A stretch of 64,000 nt of DNA from Chloroflexi bacterium UBA6077 (GTDB lineage: Bacteria; Chloroflexota; UBA6077): positions 52,747-116,746 of the forward strand of contig DIXP01000035.1 of the NCBI GenBank assembly GCA_002436065.1, written 5' to 3'. Below the pieces are notes generated by a model. It made no database searches and had not been told where the DNA came from. It saw only the letters and a list, made by a program, of their open reading frames with translations. This document shows positions 49,045 through 58,355 of the stretch, piece after piece. Both the position numbers and the translations under genes were made by a program. Within the stretch, counting starts at the first letter, position 1. Each line of letters starts with the position of its first letter.

Positions 49045-50057
49045 TGCTAGCCTTCGCTCGCAGCCCTCGACTCACCCTGGTGCTGCTGGCGGCCTGGACC
49101 CTGCTGCTGATTGGGCTCTCCGCAGGGTGCAGCGCCGGTCCGTCCCAAAGGGAGGTGGCGCTGAGGGCAACCGTGGAGGCGTTGCACGCAGAGGCGGACC
49201 AGTTGCGTGCCGCGACGCCGGGCCCGCGAGCCAACGCCCCCGTTCCCACGCCCACCGTCTCCGGCTCCTTGGCCGCGATCAGCCAGCCTTCTGCCGCAGA
49301 GTGGTGGGTGTGCAACCACAGGGCTACGACCCTGTGGACCTCGGGTTCGGGCGGGAAGGCAGTGGCGACCCTGCCCCAGTGGTCGTACATGCTGGTGATG
49401 GAACCCCAATCCGGCGGGAGGCTACGTGTGTTCTTGCCCGCGGGACAGCGTGCCAGCCATGTGGGCGATGGATGGGTTGATGCAATCGACCTTGGCCCCA
49501 TCGGAGTTCCTCCTGCCGGCGCCGTGGACCTGGCGTCACTTCCCAAGCAGCGATGGGTCCCACTTAAGGACGAGCCCACCCCAACAACTCGGATCGCGTC
49601 ATCTCCCTTTTCTGGCTCGAAGCTGCTGGAGTGGAGGGAGGTCAACCTCGCCGTCGAGGAGGGTGACCTGGAACTGCGGGCCAACTTGTTGTTGTTGGGG
49701 CAAGAGAGCTACGGCGGACCTTACGGATCCCGCATAGCCGCTACCAATGGCACGAAGATAGTGCTGGCCGATGTGACCCTGACCTATGCCTTCCGGCCGG
49801 GCGCATCTGCGACCGAGATCCATGTGGACTTCTTCGTCATCGGAGACGCAGCAGGGCAGGAGTACAGGGGCCTACCAGTGCCCATATCGAATGCTCTTCC
49901 GGATCGCTTCTTCCTCTCCCCAGGCCAGGCTTTCCGCGGGATCGTGGCCTTCATCGTCCCGGCAGAGATGTCGAGTGGGAGGCTGTACTTCACCAACTTC
50001 CTGGGTACGCGGAAACCGCAAGAGCGGCTGACGGTGTATCTGAAGGAGTTGCCATAG
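49044..50057 (+). CDS. Predicted surface lipoprotein with SH3-like and Ig-like regions
   Basis: A 337-residue lipoprotein with signal peptide and lipobox IGLSAGC (C29), then a short coiled segment (VALRATVEALHAEADQLRAA), a Pro-rich linker, an SH3b-like region (~85-145, WWVCNHRATTLWTSGSGG) and a C-terminal beta-sandwich (~195-335) like DUF4352-type domains. It would be tethered outside the membrane and could contact the EPS or the giant FnIII protein encoded next. Function unknown. Coupled to rfbF by a one-base overlap (TGATG). Confidence 0.72.
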   Translation: MLAFARSPRLTLVLLAAWTLLLIGLSAGCSAGPSQREVALRATVEALHAEADQLRAATPGPRANAPVPTPTVSGSLAAISQPSAAEWWVCNHRATTLWTSGSGGKAVATLPQWSYMLVMEPQSGGRLRVFLPAGQRASHVGDGWVDAIDLGPIGVPPAGAVDLASLPKQRWVPLKDEPTPTTRIASSPFSGSKLLEWREVNLAVEEGDLELRANLLLLGQESYGGPYGSRIAATNGTKIVLADVTLTYAFRPGASATEIHVDFFVIGDAAGQEYRGLPVPISNALPDRFFLSPGQAFRGIVAFIVPAEMSSGRLYFTNFLGTRKPQERLTVYLKELP

Positions 50058-50062
50058 GGATC

Positions 50063-50096
50063 GATGCTTGGCGACTTCAGGGAGTCGCCAAGCATC
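50063..50096 (+). terminator. Hairpin terminator after the lipoprotein gene
   Basis: Perfect 14-bp stem (50063-50076 with 50083-50096) and 6-nt loop, starting 6 bp after the stop; a short T-run (GGTTTTAAC) comes 9 bases later. It ends the unit started at site C, just before site D. Confidence 0.7.
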
Positions 50097-50128
50097 ATGA
50101 CCAGGTTTTAACGTCCGCGCCTCCGAGC

Positions 50129-50162
50129 TGTTCAGAGAGAATTCAGCGGGCCTGCGTACACT
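50129..50162 (+). promoter_or_regulatory. Pho-box-like activator site and -10 (site D)
   Basis: TGTTCAG (50129) and AATTCAG (50140) are 11 bp apart. The second TTCA is followed by 11 bases and the -10 box TACACT (50157-50162). No -35 box. The expected start is near 50169, 86 nt before the ATG of the FnIII protein. With site E this is the closest match to the common pattern. Confidence 0.73.
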
Positions 50163-50254
50163 CAGTCAATACAGGAGAGCCAGGGGCTTGGGCTGATCGT
50201 GCCACATGGTGTAGACCACGGAGCCTTCCCAACTGCATCCGGAGGTAGCTGGAG

Positions 50255-53200
50255 ATGATTAGACTCATGGTGAATTCGCGTGGGCTTGCGTCGTTGGTGA
50301 TGGTCCTGGTGTTGCTGGCGACGGGAGCGCTGGCGGGTAGCGTGGCCGCGGCCCCGGCGCCGCCCCTGTTGAATAGTCCGGCGAATGACGCCACTGTTGC
50401 CACGCTGTCGCCCACGCTGAGCTGGCAGGCTACCGCCGAGGCAAGTACCTATGTGGCCGAGGTGGCGAATAATTTCTCCTTCAATGGCCGTCAGTCCAGC
50501 CCGTGGAGCAGCAGTTTGAGTTTCACTCCTACTGTCAGTGGCGACTCCATCTGGTTCTGGAGAGTCAAGGCATCGGGTTCCGGTGGGAGCAGCGACTACT
50601 CTGAGGTCAGGCATTTCTGGACGAGACCAACCCTGTCATCTCCCGACAATGGTGCCACCGTCAGCGTAACCCCTTCACTGGCTTGGGTGCAGTACAACAC
50701 GGGGAGCAGCACTACTCGACAGTACCACGTGCAGATTGCATCTGATGCGGCATTCAGTAGCGTCATCCACGAAGTGACGCTCGACGGGTCTGCGTGGGGA
50801 AGCAACAGCTACTCAGTCCCCGCCGCCGCTCTCTCATCGGGACAGAGCTATCACTGGCGCGTCAGGGCGAGTGTCTTGGACGCAGGTGGTCTCATTCGTT
50901 GGTACAGCGGCTGGTCGGACGGTCGGAACTTCTTCGCCGGACCTCCGGGCGTCCCCATCTTGACCGACCCTGGCGATGGTGCCGTACTCGACGGTTGGAG
51001 GCCAGTGCTCACCTGGAACCCGGTTCCAGGGGCCACCAGCTACAAGGTGCACTACATCCGGACAGGCAGTCCTGAGAAGTGGTCTGGCGACCTGACAGCT
51101 ACCAGCTACGTCCTGGATACCTTCTGGGGTGGCGACGCTACTGCTGAGAGCAGCAGTTACGAGTGGTGGGTCGAGGCGAAGAACACCATCGGCGGCACCA
51201 ACTCCGCTCATCGGTCCTTTGCGACCCCCGCGCGCCAGCAACCTTCCGCGCCAATCCTGTCGGCCCCGGCCGATACCTCTACTGTCTCTGGGTTGCGGCC
51301 GGTGTTCGACTGGAGCGACACGACTTACACCAAGAACTATCGAATCCAGGTTGGGACCGGCCAGGGTGCATATGGGATCACGGGGCAGCTGGCGGGCCCG
51401 TACGTAACCGATTCCAGCTACAGCTATCCGGAGGCTGATCTCACCTCCGTGTGGCCTCTGGAGTACAACACCACCTACTACTGGCAGGTGACTGCCCTCT
51501 CGATTGGATCAACACTAAAGGGCACGAGCCCGATTTGGAGCTTCAGGACTCCACCCCCGGCGGGTCCTACCCTCGCTTCGCCCGCGAGCGGTACTACCCT
51601 GGCTGAGGGAGTGATGAGACCGACTCTCTCCTGGGGAGCCGTGAGCGGGGCTCAGTTCTACGATGTGCAGGTCGCGACAAATCAAGACTTCGCCGCGCCC
51701 CTGGTAGTGAACGAGAGGCTGGAGGCGACGGCGGGGGAGTCCTTCACCCTGGCGACCGACGTGGGCTACGACGAGCTCTACCACTGGCGCGTCAGGTTTG
51801 TGGACAGCAGGGGTGAGAGCAGCTGGTCCGATGGCTGGACCTTCCGTGGTCCGCCACCGCCGATCCCCTTCGCGCCGTCCCCGCAGTTGCCTGGCTCGCC
51901 GGTCGGTGGGTCCATCGTGGGCTTCCGCCCGGACTTCGACTGGACCAATTCCGGTGGTGCCACCGGCTACGGCTTCCAGCTGGCGACCAACTCCGGTTTC
52001 GCACCGACAGTGGTCGACGTAATCGGGCTAACCACTTCCGGCTTCTCGCTCTCCTCGGACTTGCTTCCCAACACCACCTACTACTGGCGCACGAACGCGG
52101 CCAATGGCACGGGCACCAGCGAGTGGTCGACTGTCTTCCAGTTCACCACACCTCCTCCACCGCCGGCAGCGCCAACACTGCTGGCGCCTTCGGCAGGGAC
52201 GACTGTACTCAACCTCAGGCCGCACTTCGACTGGAGCGACTCGACGTCGGCGACCAGCTACACCTTCGAGTTGTACAGTGACCCAGGGCTGTCGAGCCCG
52301 GCGATAGCTGCCAACCCTTCTGCCTCTGAGTACGACCCATCGGCCGACTTGGCAGCGGACGCCACCTACTACTGGAGGGTTCGGGGCTCCAACGCAGCGA
52401 GCGGGCCGGGCCCCTGGACCCCGGCCATCTCGTTCAGGACACCCACGGTACCGCCTCCAGGAACACCAATCCTGCTGTCTCCTGCTGATGGAGCGCTGCT
52501 GGATACCCTTGCTCCAACCCTTGACTGGCAAGACGATGCGAACTCGACCGGCTACAGATACCAGATAGCTAAGAACAATGCTTTCTCCTCGCCAGTGGCG
52601 GACGGGTCCGTGTCGAGTTCCGAGTACGCGAGGCCCACCTGGGCCAGCCTGGAGAAGAACACCCTCTACTACTGGAGGGTACGTGGCACGAACGCCGTGA
52701 GCGCCGGTTCCTGGTCTGTTGTGCGGAGCTTCAGGACTCCCTCTGTCCCCGGCACCCCCTCTCCGGTCTCACCGGAGAACGGGGCTGCCGTGAGTGGGGT
52801 CAACCCCACCCTGGTGGTGGGAAGCGTGGCTGGGGCCACCGGGTACAAGGTCCAGCTATCCACTGCCTCGTGGTTCCCCTCTCCGATAATCGTGGAGTCC
52901 GCGACCACGGAACTCGCGGTGGGCAGCCCCCTGTCCTACGGGGCTACCTACTACTGGCGGGCGGCAGCCAAAAACGCGGCGGGAGAGAGTGGCTGGTCCG
53001 TGTCCCGCACCTTCCAGACGCCGCCGCCACCGCCGCCACCAACAGCCCCGACACTGGTGGCGCCGGTCAGTGGGACGGTGGTTGGGACGGCAAGGCCGTC
53101 GCTGGACTGGAACGACGTGGAGGGCGCGACCAAGTACCGACTGGAATGGTCGAAGTCCTCTACCTTCGGGTGGACGGAGGCGGTTCGCGACAACCTTACA

Positions 53201-56200
53201 GTGTCGGCCTTCACTCTGGACGTAGATCTGCTGTTCGACACGCAGTACTACTGGCGCGTGAGAGCCACTGGCGAGGGCGGGGACAGTCCATGGTCGCCGA
53301 TCTTTGGTTTTCGCACTCCGGCCGGCCCTCCGGGGCTGCCCGTCCTGGCGTCCCCGGCTGATGGCTCCAACGCCCCGAGCCCACAGCAGAAGCTGGACTG
53401 GTGGGATGCAACGGCTGCCGAAAGCTACCAGGTGCAGGTATCGAACAGCTCGGGCTTCGAGACGACCCTCGTGGATACTACGGCCACGACTTCCGAGTAT
53501 GCACCATCCTCGCCGTTCATCGTTGGAGCGACCTACTACTGGCGAGTCAAGGCGGTGAACACGGTGGGTGAGACCGACTGGACGGCTCCGTGGAGCTTCG
53601 CAGTGCCGGAGCCGCCGGGAGCGGTTACGCTGGTTGCCCCAGTCGATGGAAGCACGGTGACCACTTTGAGGCCCATTATGGACTGGGAAGATCTGGCGGC
53701 GGCCGCGAGCTATGAGGTCTGGTACTCGCCCGACGGCAGTTTCGGTTGGGGCGTGACAAAGGCCGAGCCAACCGCCTCCGAGCACACGGTGGCCTCTACG
53801 CTGCCGCTGGACAAGGACTACTACTGGAAGGTGCGCGCGATCAACGGTGGGGGCATCGGGCCGTGGTCCGATATCCGCCGGTTCCATACTCCGACTACGC
53901 CCCCGCCGGCCACGGAGCCGCCCTCTTCACCCGTACTGACGGCGCCAGCCGGCGGAGCGGCTCTCAATAACGTGACGCCCCTCTTCAGTTGGGAGGCGGC
54001 AGGGGGCGCGAACGGCTACCACCTCCAGATATCCCAGAGTGCAAGCTTCGGCACCCTGGTATCGAATGACTACACTTCGGCGACCAGCCACACGCCAAGC
54101 GCGACGCTGAACTACTCCAGCCAGTACTACTGGCGGGTGCAGGCAACCAACAACATTGGATCGACCAACTCTGAGGCGAGGGGTTTCACCACGCCGGCAC
54201 CGCCTCCCCCTCCGGCTCCGGATCTGCTGTTCCCAGCGGAAGGGTCGACGGTGGATATCCTGTCGCCCACCTTCGATTGGGCGGATCTGTCATACGCGAA
54301 CGGCTATCGCATCCAGGTCTCGACGGCTGCCGATTTCTCGTCCTACGTCATCAATGCGACCGTCACCGCGGGGTCGGAGTACCCGCTACCCTCCTGGAAG
54401 GAGCTTGCGTACAGCACCAGCTACTATTGGAGAGTGCAGTCATACAACAACGCGGGATCCGGCGATTGGTCGCCCACCGTGACCTTCATGACCTTCGCTC
54501 CACCACCCCCTCCACCCGCGCCCGAGCCTCTGGCGCCGGGTGCATCGGGGGCCCCTGTGCCCATTATCGACAGCCTGAAGCCAACCTTCGAATGGGCTGC
54601 CTCGGAGGGTGCCAGCAGCTATCGGATCCAGGTGTCGCGGAACGAGGGCTTCACCAGCCTCTCCACGAACACCACGACCTCCTCCAACAGCTATCCGATG
54701 TCCTCGTCCAGCCTGGTCAAGGGGACACAGTACTGGTGGAGGGTGCAGGCGAGCAATTCCCAGGGCACCAGCAACTGGTCCAACGTGTTCAGCTTCTTCA
54801 CGCCTTCGGTGCCGACAACACCGACCCTTGTCTCTCCTGAAGAAGGATCGACGGTCGCAGAGACGAAGCCGATGCTGCAGTGGTCGGAAGTCTCAGGTGC
54901 CACCACGTACCACGTGACCGTAGCTAGCAATCAGTGGTTCAGCTCCAAGCTGGTGGATGCCGACGTGGCTGTAGCCAGCGGCTTTACGCCCGAGGTCAAT
55001 TTGACAAGGGGTGGAACCTATTACTGGCGGGTGAACGCGGGCAACGCCGCGGGAACCAGCGGGTGGTCCTCTACGGGGAAGTTCACCGTTTCCAGTTCCT
55101 CCGATACCGATCCTACGCCCACGCCAACTCTCACCCCAACGCCGACATCGACCCCTGAGGCAGCGCTGACGGCGCCTGTCTTGACCTGGCCTGGTGCGTT
55201 GGGCTCGACCCCTCCGATCATCGATACCCTGAAGCCTACGTACGAGTGGAACAGCTCAAGCGGCGCCACGAGCTATCGGGTTCAGGTATCCAAGAACGAG
55301 GCGTTCACGTCGCTAGCGATCAACTCAACGACCACGGACACCAGCTTCAACCTGGCGTGGATGACCCTGGCGACAGGCGCCCAGCACTGGTGGAGGGTGC
55401 AGGCCATCGGACCCAGCGGCACGAGCATTTGGTCCGAGACCTTCAGCTTCAGGACGCCTTCGACTCCGGCAGTGCCAAGCCCCGCAAGTCCGGCCAACGC
55501 GTCGTCGGTGACCGACAGCAGGCCTGCCCTGCAGTGGAGTGATGTGGCGGGCGCATCCAAGTACCAGGTCATGGTTGGCACCAATTCCTGGTTTGGGACG
55601 AAGGTGGTGGACACCGAAGTGACTGGAGGCACAAGCTTCACATTTGCCAACGATCTGTCGTCCGGGGCGACCTACTATTGGAAGGTGAACGCGGGGAACG
55701 GAGCGGGCACGAGCAATTGGTCCGCCACCTGGTCGTTCACCGTCGGCGGATCCTCCGGGCCGACGCCTACGCCGACATCTACTATCACGCCCACGGTCAC
55801 GCCTACCCCAACGACAGTGCCGGTCAGTCAGCTTTCGGCGCCAGTGCTATCTGCGCCTGGTGTGGCTGGAGGCTCTGCACCAATCATCGGAACCCTCAAT
55901 CCAACCTATAGTTGGGGGGCGGTGGCCGGGGCCACCAGCTACAGGATCCAGGTATCCAGAAATTCCGGCTTCACCTCGCTTGCGATCAACACGACAACCA
56001 CGGACACCAGTTACACGGCACCGTCGTGGTCGAGCCTGCCGGTCGGGAGTCAGCTATGGTGGAAGGTGATGGCGCTGAATGGCTCTGCCTCGAGTGCTTG
56101 GTCGGCGGTGCACAGCTTCGCCACTCCGTCGAAGCCGGCTACTCCAATCTTATTGTCGCCCATTGGGGGGACAGGCGCCGGCGGACTCAGACCGATACTG

Positions 56201-56428
56201 GATTGGGACGATGTGGGTGGGGCAACCAGCTACCACATTACGGTTGGGACCAACTCCTGGTTTGGCACCAAGGTCGCGGACGTTGATGTGACCGCGGGTT
56301 CGTCCTTCACGCCTGACAGCGACCTGACACCGAGTACCAGGTACTACTGGAAGGTGAACGCATCCAATGCAGCGGGGGCGAGCGGTTGGTCGGCGACCGA
56401 GAGCTTCGTGACCCCAGCATCACCGTAG
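50255..56428 (+). CDS. Giant secreted protein with 20 fibronectin-III-like repeats
   Basis: A 2057-residue protein with a signal peptide (ending GSVAAAPA, ~residue 33) and then 20 consecutive domains of about 100 residues. Each shows L.SP..G..V....P.L.W, Y..QV, then YYWRV.A.N..G.S.WS and FRTP, typical of FnIII-like modules. Pro-rich linkers join them, and two longer Thr-Pro linkers (near 1630 and 1850) separate the last three two-domain blocks. No catalytic domain, LPXTG motif or C-terminal anchor is seen. It probably forms an extended matrix or sheath fibre binding the EPS. The ATG has GGAGGT at 8 bases and promoter site D upstream. Confidence 0.9.
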   Translation: MIRLMVNSRGLASLVMVLVLLATGALAGSVAAAPAPPLLNSPANDATVATLSPTLSWQATAEASTYVAEVANNFSFNGRQSSPWSSSLSFTPTVSGDSIWFWRVKASGSGGSSDYSEVRHFWTRPTLSSPDNGATVSVTPSLAWVQYNTGSSTTRQYHVQIASDAAFSSVIHEVTLDGSAWGSNSYSVPAAALSSGQSYHWRVRASVLDAGGLIRWYSGWSDGRNFFAGPPGVPILTDPGDGAVLDGWRPVLTWNPVPGATSYKVHYIRTGSPEKWSGDLTATSYVLDTFWGGDATAESSSYEWWVEAKNTIGGTNSAHRSFATPARQQPSAPILSAPADTSTVSGLRPVFDWSDTTYTKNYRIQVGTGQGAYGITGQLAGPYVTDSSYSYPEADLTSVWPLEYNTTYYWQVTALSIGSTLKGTSPIWSFRTPPPAGPTLASPASGTTLAEGVMRPTLSWGAVSGAQFYDVQVATNQDFAAPLVVNERLEATAGESFTLATDVGYDELYHWRVRFVDSRGESSWSDGWTFRGPPPPIPFAPSPQLPGSPVGGSIVGFRPDFDWTNSGGATGYGFQLATNSGFAPTVVDVIGLTTSGFSLSSDLLPNTTYYWRTNAANGTGTSEWSTVFQFTTPPPPPAAPTLLAPSAGTTVLNLRPHFDWSDSTSATSYTFELYSDPGLSSPAIAANPSASEYDPSADLAADATYYWRVRGSNAASGPGPWTPAISFRTPTVPPPGTPILLSPADGALLDTLAPTLDWQDDANSTGYRYQIAKNNAFSSPVADGSVSSSEYARPTWASLEKNTLYYWRVRGTNAVSAGSWSVVRSFRTPSVPGTPSPVSPENGAAVSGVNPTLVVGSVAGATGYKVQLSTASWFPSPIIVESATTELAVGSPLSYGATYYWRAAAKNAAGESGWSVSRTFQTPPPPPPPTAPTLVAPVSGTVVGTARPSLDWNDVEGATKYRLEWSKSSTFGWTEAVRDNLTVSAFTLDVDLLFDTQYYWRVRATGEGGDSPWSPIFGFRTPAGPPGLPVLASPADGSNAPSPQQKLDWWDATAAESYQVQVSNSSGFETTLVDTTATTSEYAPSSPFIVGATYYWRVKAVNTVGETDWTAPWSFAVPEPPGAVTLVAPVDGSTVTTLRPIMDWEDLAAAASYEVWYSPDGSFGWGVTKAEPTASEHTVASTLPLDKDYYWKVRAINGGGIGPWSDIRRFHTPTTPPPATEPPSSPVLTAPAGGAALNNVTPLFSWEAAGGANGYHLQISQSASFGTLVSNDYTSATSHTPSATLNYSSQYYWRVQATNNIGSTNSEARGFTTPAPPPPPAPDLLFPAEGSTVDILSPTFDWADLSYANGYRIQVSTAADFSSYVINATVTAGSEYPLPSWKELAYSTSYYWRVQSYNNAGSGDWSPTVTFMTFAPPPPPPAPEPLAPGASGAPVPIIDSLKPTFEWAASEGASSYRIQVSRNEGFTSLSTNTTTSSNSYPMSSSSLVKGTQYWWRVQASNSQGTSNWSNVFSFFTPSVPTTPTLVSPEEGSTVAETKPMLQWSEVSGATTYHVTVASNQWFSSKLVDADVAVASGFTPEVNLTRGGTYYWRVNAGNAAGTSGWSSTGKFTVSSSSDTDPTPTPTLTPTPTSTPEAALTAPVLTWPGALGSTPPIIDTLKPTYEWNSSSGATSYRVQVSKNEAFTSLAINSTTTDTSFNLAWMTLATGAQHWWRVQAIGPSGTSIWSETFSFRTPSTPAVPSPASPANASSVTDSRPALQWSDVAGASKYQVMVGTNSWFGTKVVDTEVTGGTSFTFANDLSSGATYYWKVNAGNGAGTSNWSATWSFTVGGSSGPTPTPTSTITPTVTPTPTTVPVSQLSAPVLSAPGVAGGSAPIIGTLNPTYSWGAVAGATSYRIQVSRNSGFTSLAINTTTTDTSYTAPSWSSLPVGSQLWWKVMALNGSASSAWSAVHSFATPSKPATPILLSPIGGTGAGGLRPILDWDDVGGATSYHITVGTNSWFGTKVADVDVTAGSSFTPDSDLTPSTRYYWKVNASNAAGASGWSATESFVTPASP

Positions 56429-56453
56429 TGCGCCTGTCGACGGGGGTGATGAG

Positions 56454-56471
56454 GCAGGGTCGGAACCCTGC
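56454..56471 (+). terminator. Short hairpin after the FnIII gene
   Basis: GCAGGGT (56454-56460) pairs with ACCCTGC (56465-56471) across a 4-nt loop; no T-run. It may only reduce read-through, since no promoter is visible ahead of the dehydratase gene. Confidence 0.4.
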
Positions 56472-56543
56472 TTCCCCAGGAACAGAGAAGTCTGATGTCG
56501 GCGAAGCGGAATCCGAGCACTCAACGAGTTGGAGGAGACGGAG

Positions 56544-57560
56544 TTGGAGCAGCAGTATTGGCGCAATCGCAGCGTCCTGGTGACTGGGGCAAACGGGTTT
56601 GTGGGATCCTGGGTTGCGCGGGCACTGGTAGAGAGGGGCGCACGGGTCGTGGCGCTGGTCCGAGATATGCCTGCCCACGGGGGCTTGGCGCTGCAGGGCT
56701 TGGTCGGCAAGGTGGATACCGTGGACGGCAGCCTGGTGGAATACGGCACTGTGGAGCGGGCCATCAACGAGTACGACGTGGAGGTGTGCTTCCACCTGGC
56801 AGCACAAGCGATCGTGCGGGTCGCAAACCGTTCGCCACTCTCCACCTTCGAGTCCAACATCCGGGGTAGCTGGAACCTGCTGGAGGCGTGCCGGAGTTGT
56901 AAGAGCGTGACAGGGGTGGTGGTGGCCTCCAGCGACAAGGCATACGGCAGCCACGAGCGGTTGCCTTACGACGAGGGCTACGAGTTGCGGGCAACCTATC
57001 CATACGATGTGTCGAAGGCCTGCACCGACATGCTGGCTCGCAGCTATTTCCGCACTTATGGCCTGCCGGTGGCCGTCACGAGGTGTGCGAACATCTACGG
57101 TGGAGGCGACCTCAACTTCTCGAGGATCATCCCCGATAGCTTCCGAGCGCTGGTTCAGGGGCGCGCTCCCGTTATCCGGAGCGACGGAACGCCCTTGAGG
57201 GATTACATGTACGCCGCGGATGCCGCGGATGCCTACCTTACTCTGGCAGAGCAGTTGCTAAAGGAGGGGGTTGCCGGGGAGGCGTTCAACTTCGGTACCG
57301 AGACGCCGATCAGCGTGTTGGAGTTGGTGAAGGCGATGGTTGCCATCTCGGGTCGGTCAGGGATCGAGCCTGAGGTTGTTGGGCGTGGGAAGCCGGCGGG
57401 AGAGATCGACGCGCAGTACCTGAGCAGCCGAAAGGCGCGGGAGCGTCTGGGTTGGACTCCTCGCTTCGATCTGGCAACAGGTTTGAAGGAGTCCTATTCC
57501 TGGTACGCGAGCTACTTCAGGAGGACTGAAGCCGACGAGGGTGCGGTGCGTACGGCCTAG
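56544..57560 (+). CDS. rfbG: CDP-glucose 4,6-dehydratase-like NAD-dependent SDR
   Basis: A 338-residue extended SDR converting CDP-glucose to CDP-4-keto-6-deoxyglucose. It has the Rossmann motif VTGANGFVGSWVARAL, the TSDK-like ASSDKAYG of this subfamily, the catalytic Y154 and K158 in YPYDVSKACTDM, and substrate-side RDYMYAADAADAY. Assignment to CDP-glucose rather than GDP- or UDP-sugars rests on overall likeness and on rfbF in the same locus. I chose TTG 56544 with GGAGGAG 6 bases upstream; TTG 56529 is in frame. No 3-dehydratase (rfbH) gene is in the window. Confidence 0.85.
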   Translation: MEQQYWRNRSVLVTGANGFVGSWVARALVERGARVVALVRDMPAHGGLALQGLVGKVDTVDGSLVEYGTVERAINEYDVEVCFHLAAQAIVRVANRSPLSTFESNIRGSWNLLEACRSCKSVTGVVVASSDKAYGSHERLPYDEGYELRATYPYDVSKACTDMLARSYFRTYGLPVAVTRCANIYGGGDLNFSRIIPDSFRALVQGRAPVIRSDGTPLRDYMYAADAADAYLTLAEQLLKEGVAGEAFNFGTETPISVLELVKAMVAISGRSGIEPEVVGRGKPAGEIDAQYLSSRKARERLGWTPRFDLATGLKESYSWYASYFRRTEADEGAVRTA

Positions 57561-57578
57561 ACAGAGGAGGCCAACAGC

Positions 57579-58352
57579 GTGAGATGCTTAGTGGTGGTGC
57601 CCACCTACAACGAAAGAGAGAACATTGCCGACCTGGTGGCTCGGGTTCTGGAGCAGGGAGAGATCTTCGACCTCCTGATCGTGGATGACAACTCGCCCGA
57701 TGGGACAGGGGTTGTGGCTGATACCCTGGCCAGGCACTCCAGTCGGGTGCGCGTGCTGCACAGGGCAGGGCGAATGGGATTGGGTACAGCGTACGTCGCG
57801 GGATTCCAGTATGGGCTGGCCACGGGGTACGACTACCTGTTCGAGATGGACGCGGACTTCTCCCATGATCCTACATACCTGCTCCTCTTCCTCCAGAAGA
57901 TGCGGGAGGGGTACGACGTGGTGATAGGGTCGCGCAACATCAAGGGTGGTGGTGTCCGGAACTGGCCTCTGATCCGCCGATTGCTCAGCCGGGGCGGAAG
58001 CCTCTACGCCAAGACCATCCTGGGGCTTGTGGTGACCGATGCCACAGGCGGCTTCAAGTGCTTCAATCGAGGAGTGCTTGGGCAGATCGACCTCCAGAGC
58101 GTCGAATCCAACGGCTACTCCTTCCAGATAGAGTTGAACTACCGATGCCAGCAGATGGGATTCAGGATCGGCGAGATACCGATCATCTTCACCGATCGGG
58201 TGAAAGGTGGATCAAAGATGTCCCGGCGAATCGTCATCGAGGCGGTGACGATGGTCTGGAAGCTAAAGATGGAGCAGTTGCTGGGGAGGCAGAGTCCCAA
58301 TGGACAACGCAAGAGGGCAGATGCCGAGCCGGCGAGACTGGATCGGAGTTGA
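57579..58352 (+). CDS. Polyprenol-phosphate hexose synthase (DPM1-like GT2)
   Basis: A 257-residue GT2 enzyme like dolichol-phosphate mannose synthase: VVVPTYNERENI, IVDDNSPDGTG, EMDADFSHDP (DAD metal site), GSRNIKGGGVRNWP and VKGGSKMS. It makes the polyprenyl-phosphate sugar, probably mannose, that the GT-C transferases at 42296 and 45720 would use outside the cell. It lacks C-terminal membrane helices, as in the soluble catalytic class. GTG start with AGAGGAGG 9 bases upstream, 18 bp after the dehydratase. Confidence 0.92.
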   Translation: MRCLVVVPTYNERENIADLVARVLEQGEIFDLLIVDDNSPDGTGVVADTLARHSSRVRVLHRAGRMGLGTAYVAGFQYGLATGYDYLFEMDADFSHDPTYLLLFLQKMREGYDVVIGSRNIKGGGVRNWPLIRRLLSRGGSLYAKTILGLVVTDATGGFKCFNRGVLGQIDLQSVESNGYSFQIELNYRCQQMGFRIGEIPIIFTDRVKGGSKMSRRIVIEAVTMVWKLKMEQLLGRQSPNGQRKRADAEPARLDRS

Positions 58353-58355
58353 CAC

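Noticed and set aside
52856..53887. 343-codon open frame antisense to the FnIII gene
   Set aside because: Composition mirrors the repeats on the coding strand and no family resemblance is seen.
50255..56428. ~300-bp periodicity resembling a DNA tandem repeat or CRISPR-like array
   Set aside because: The period is that of protein domains; nucleotide identity between units is low and there are no constant short repeats with spacers.
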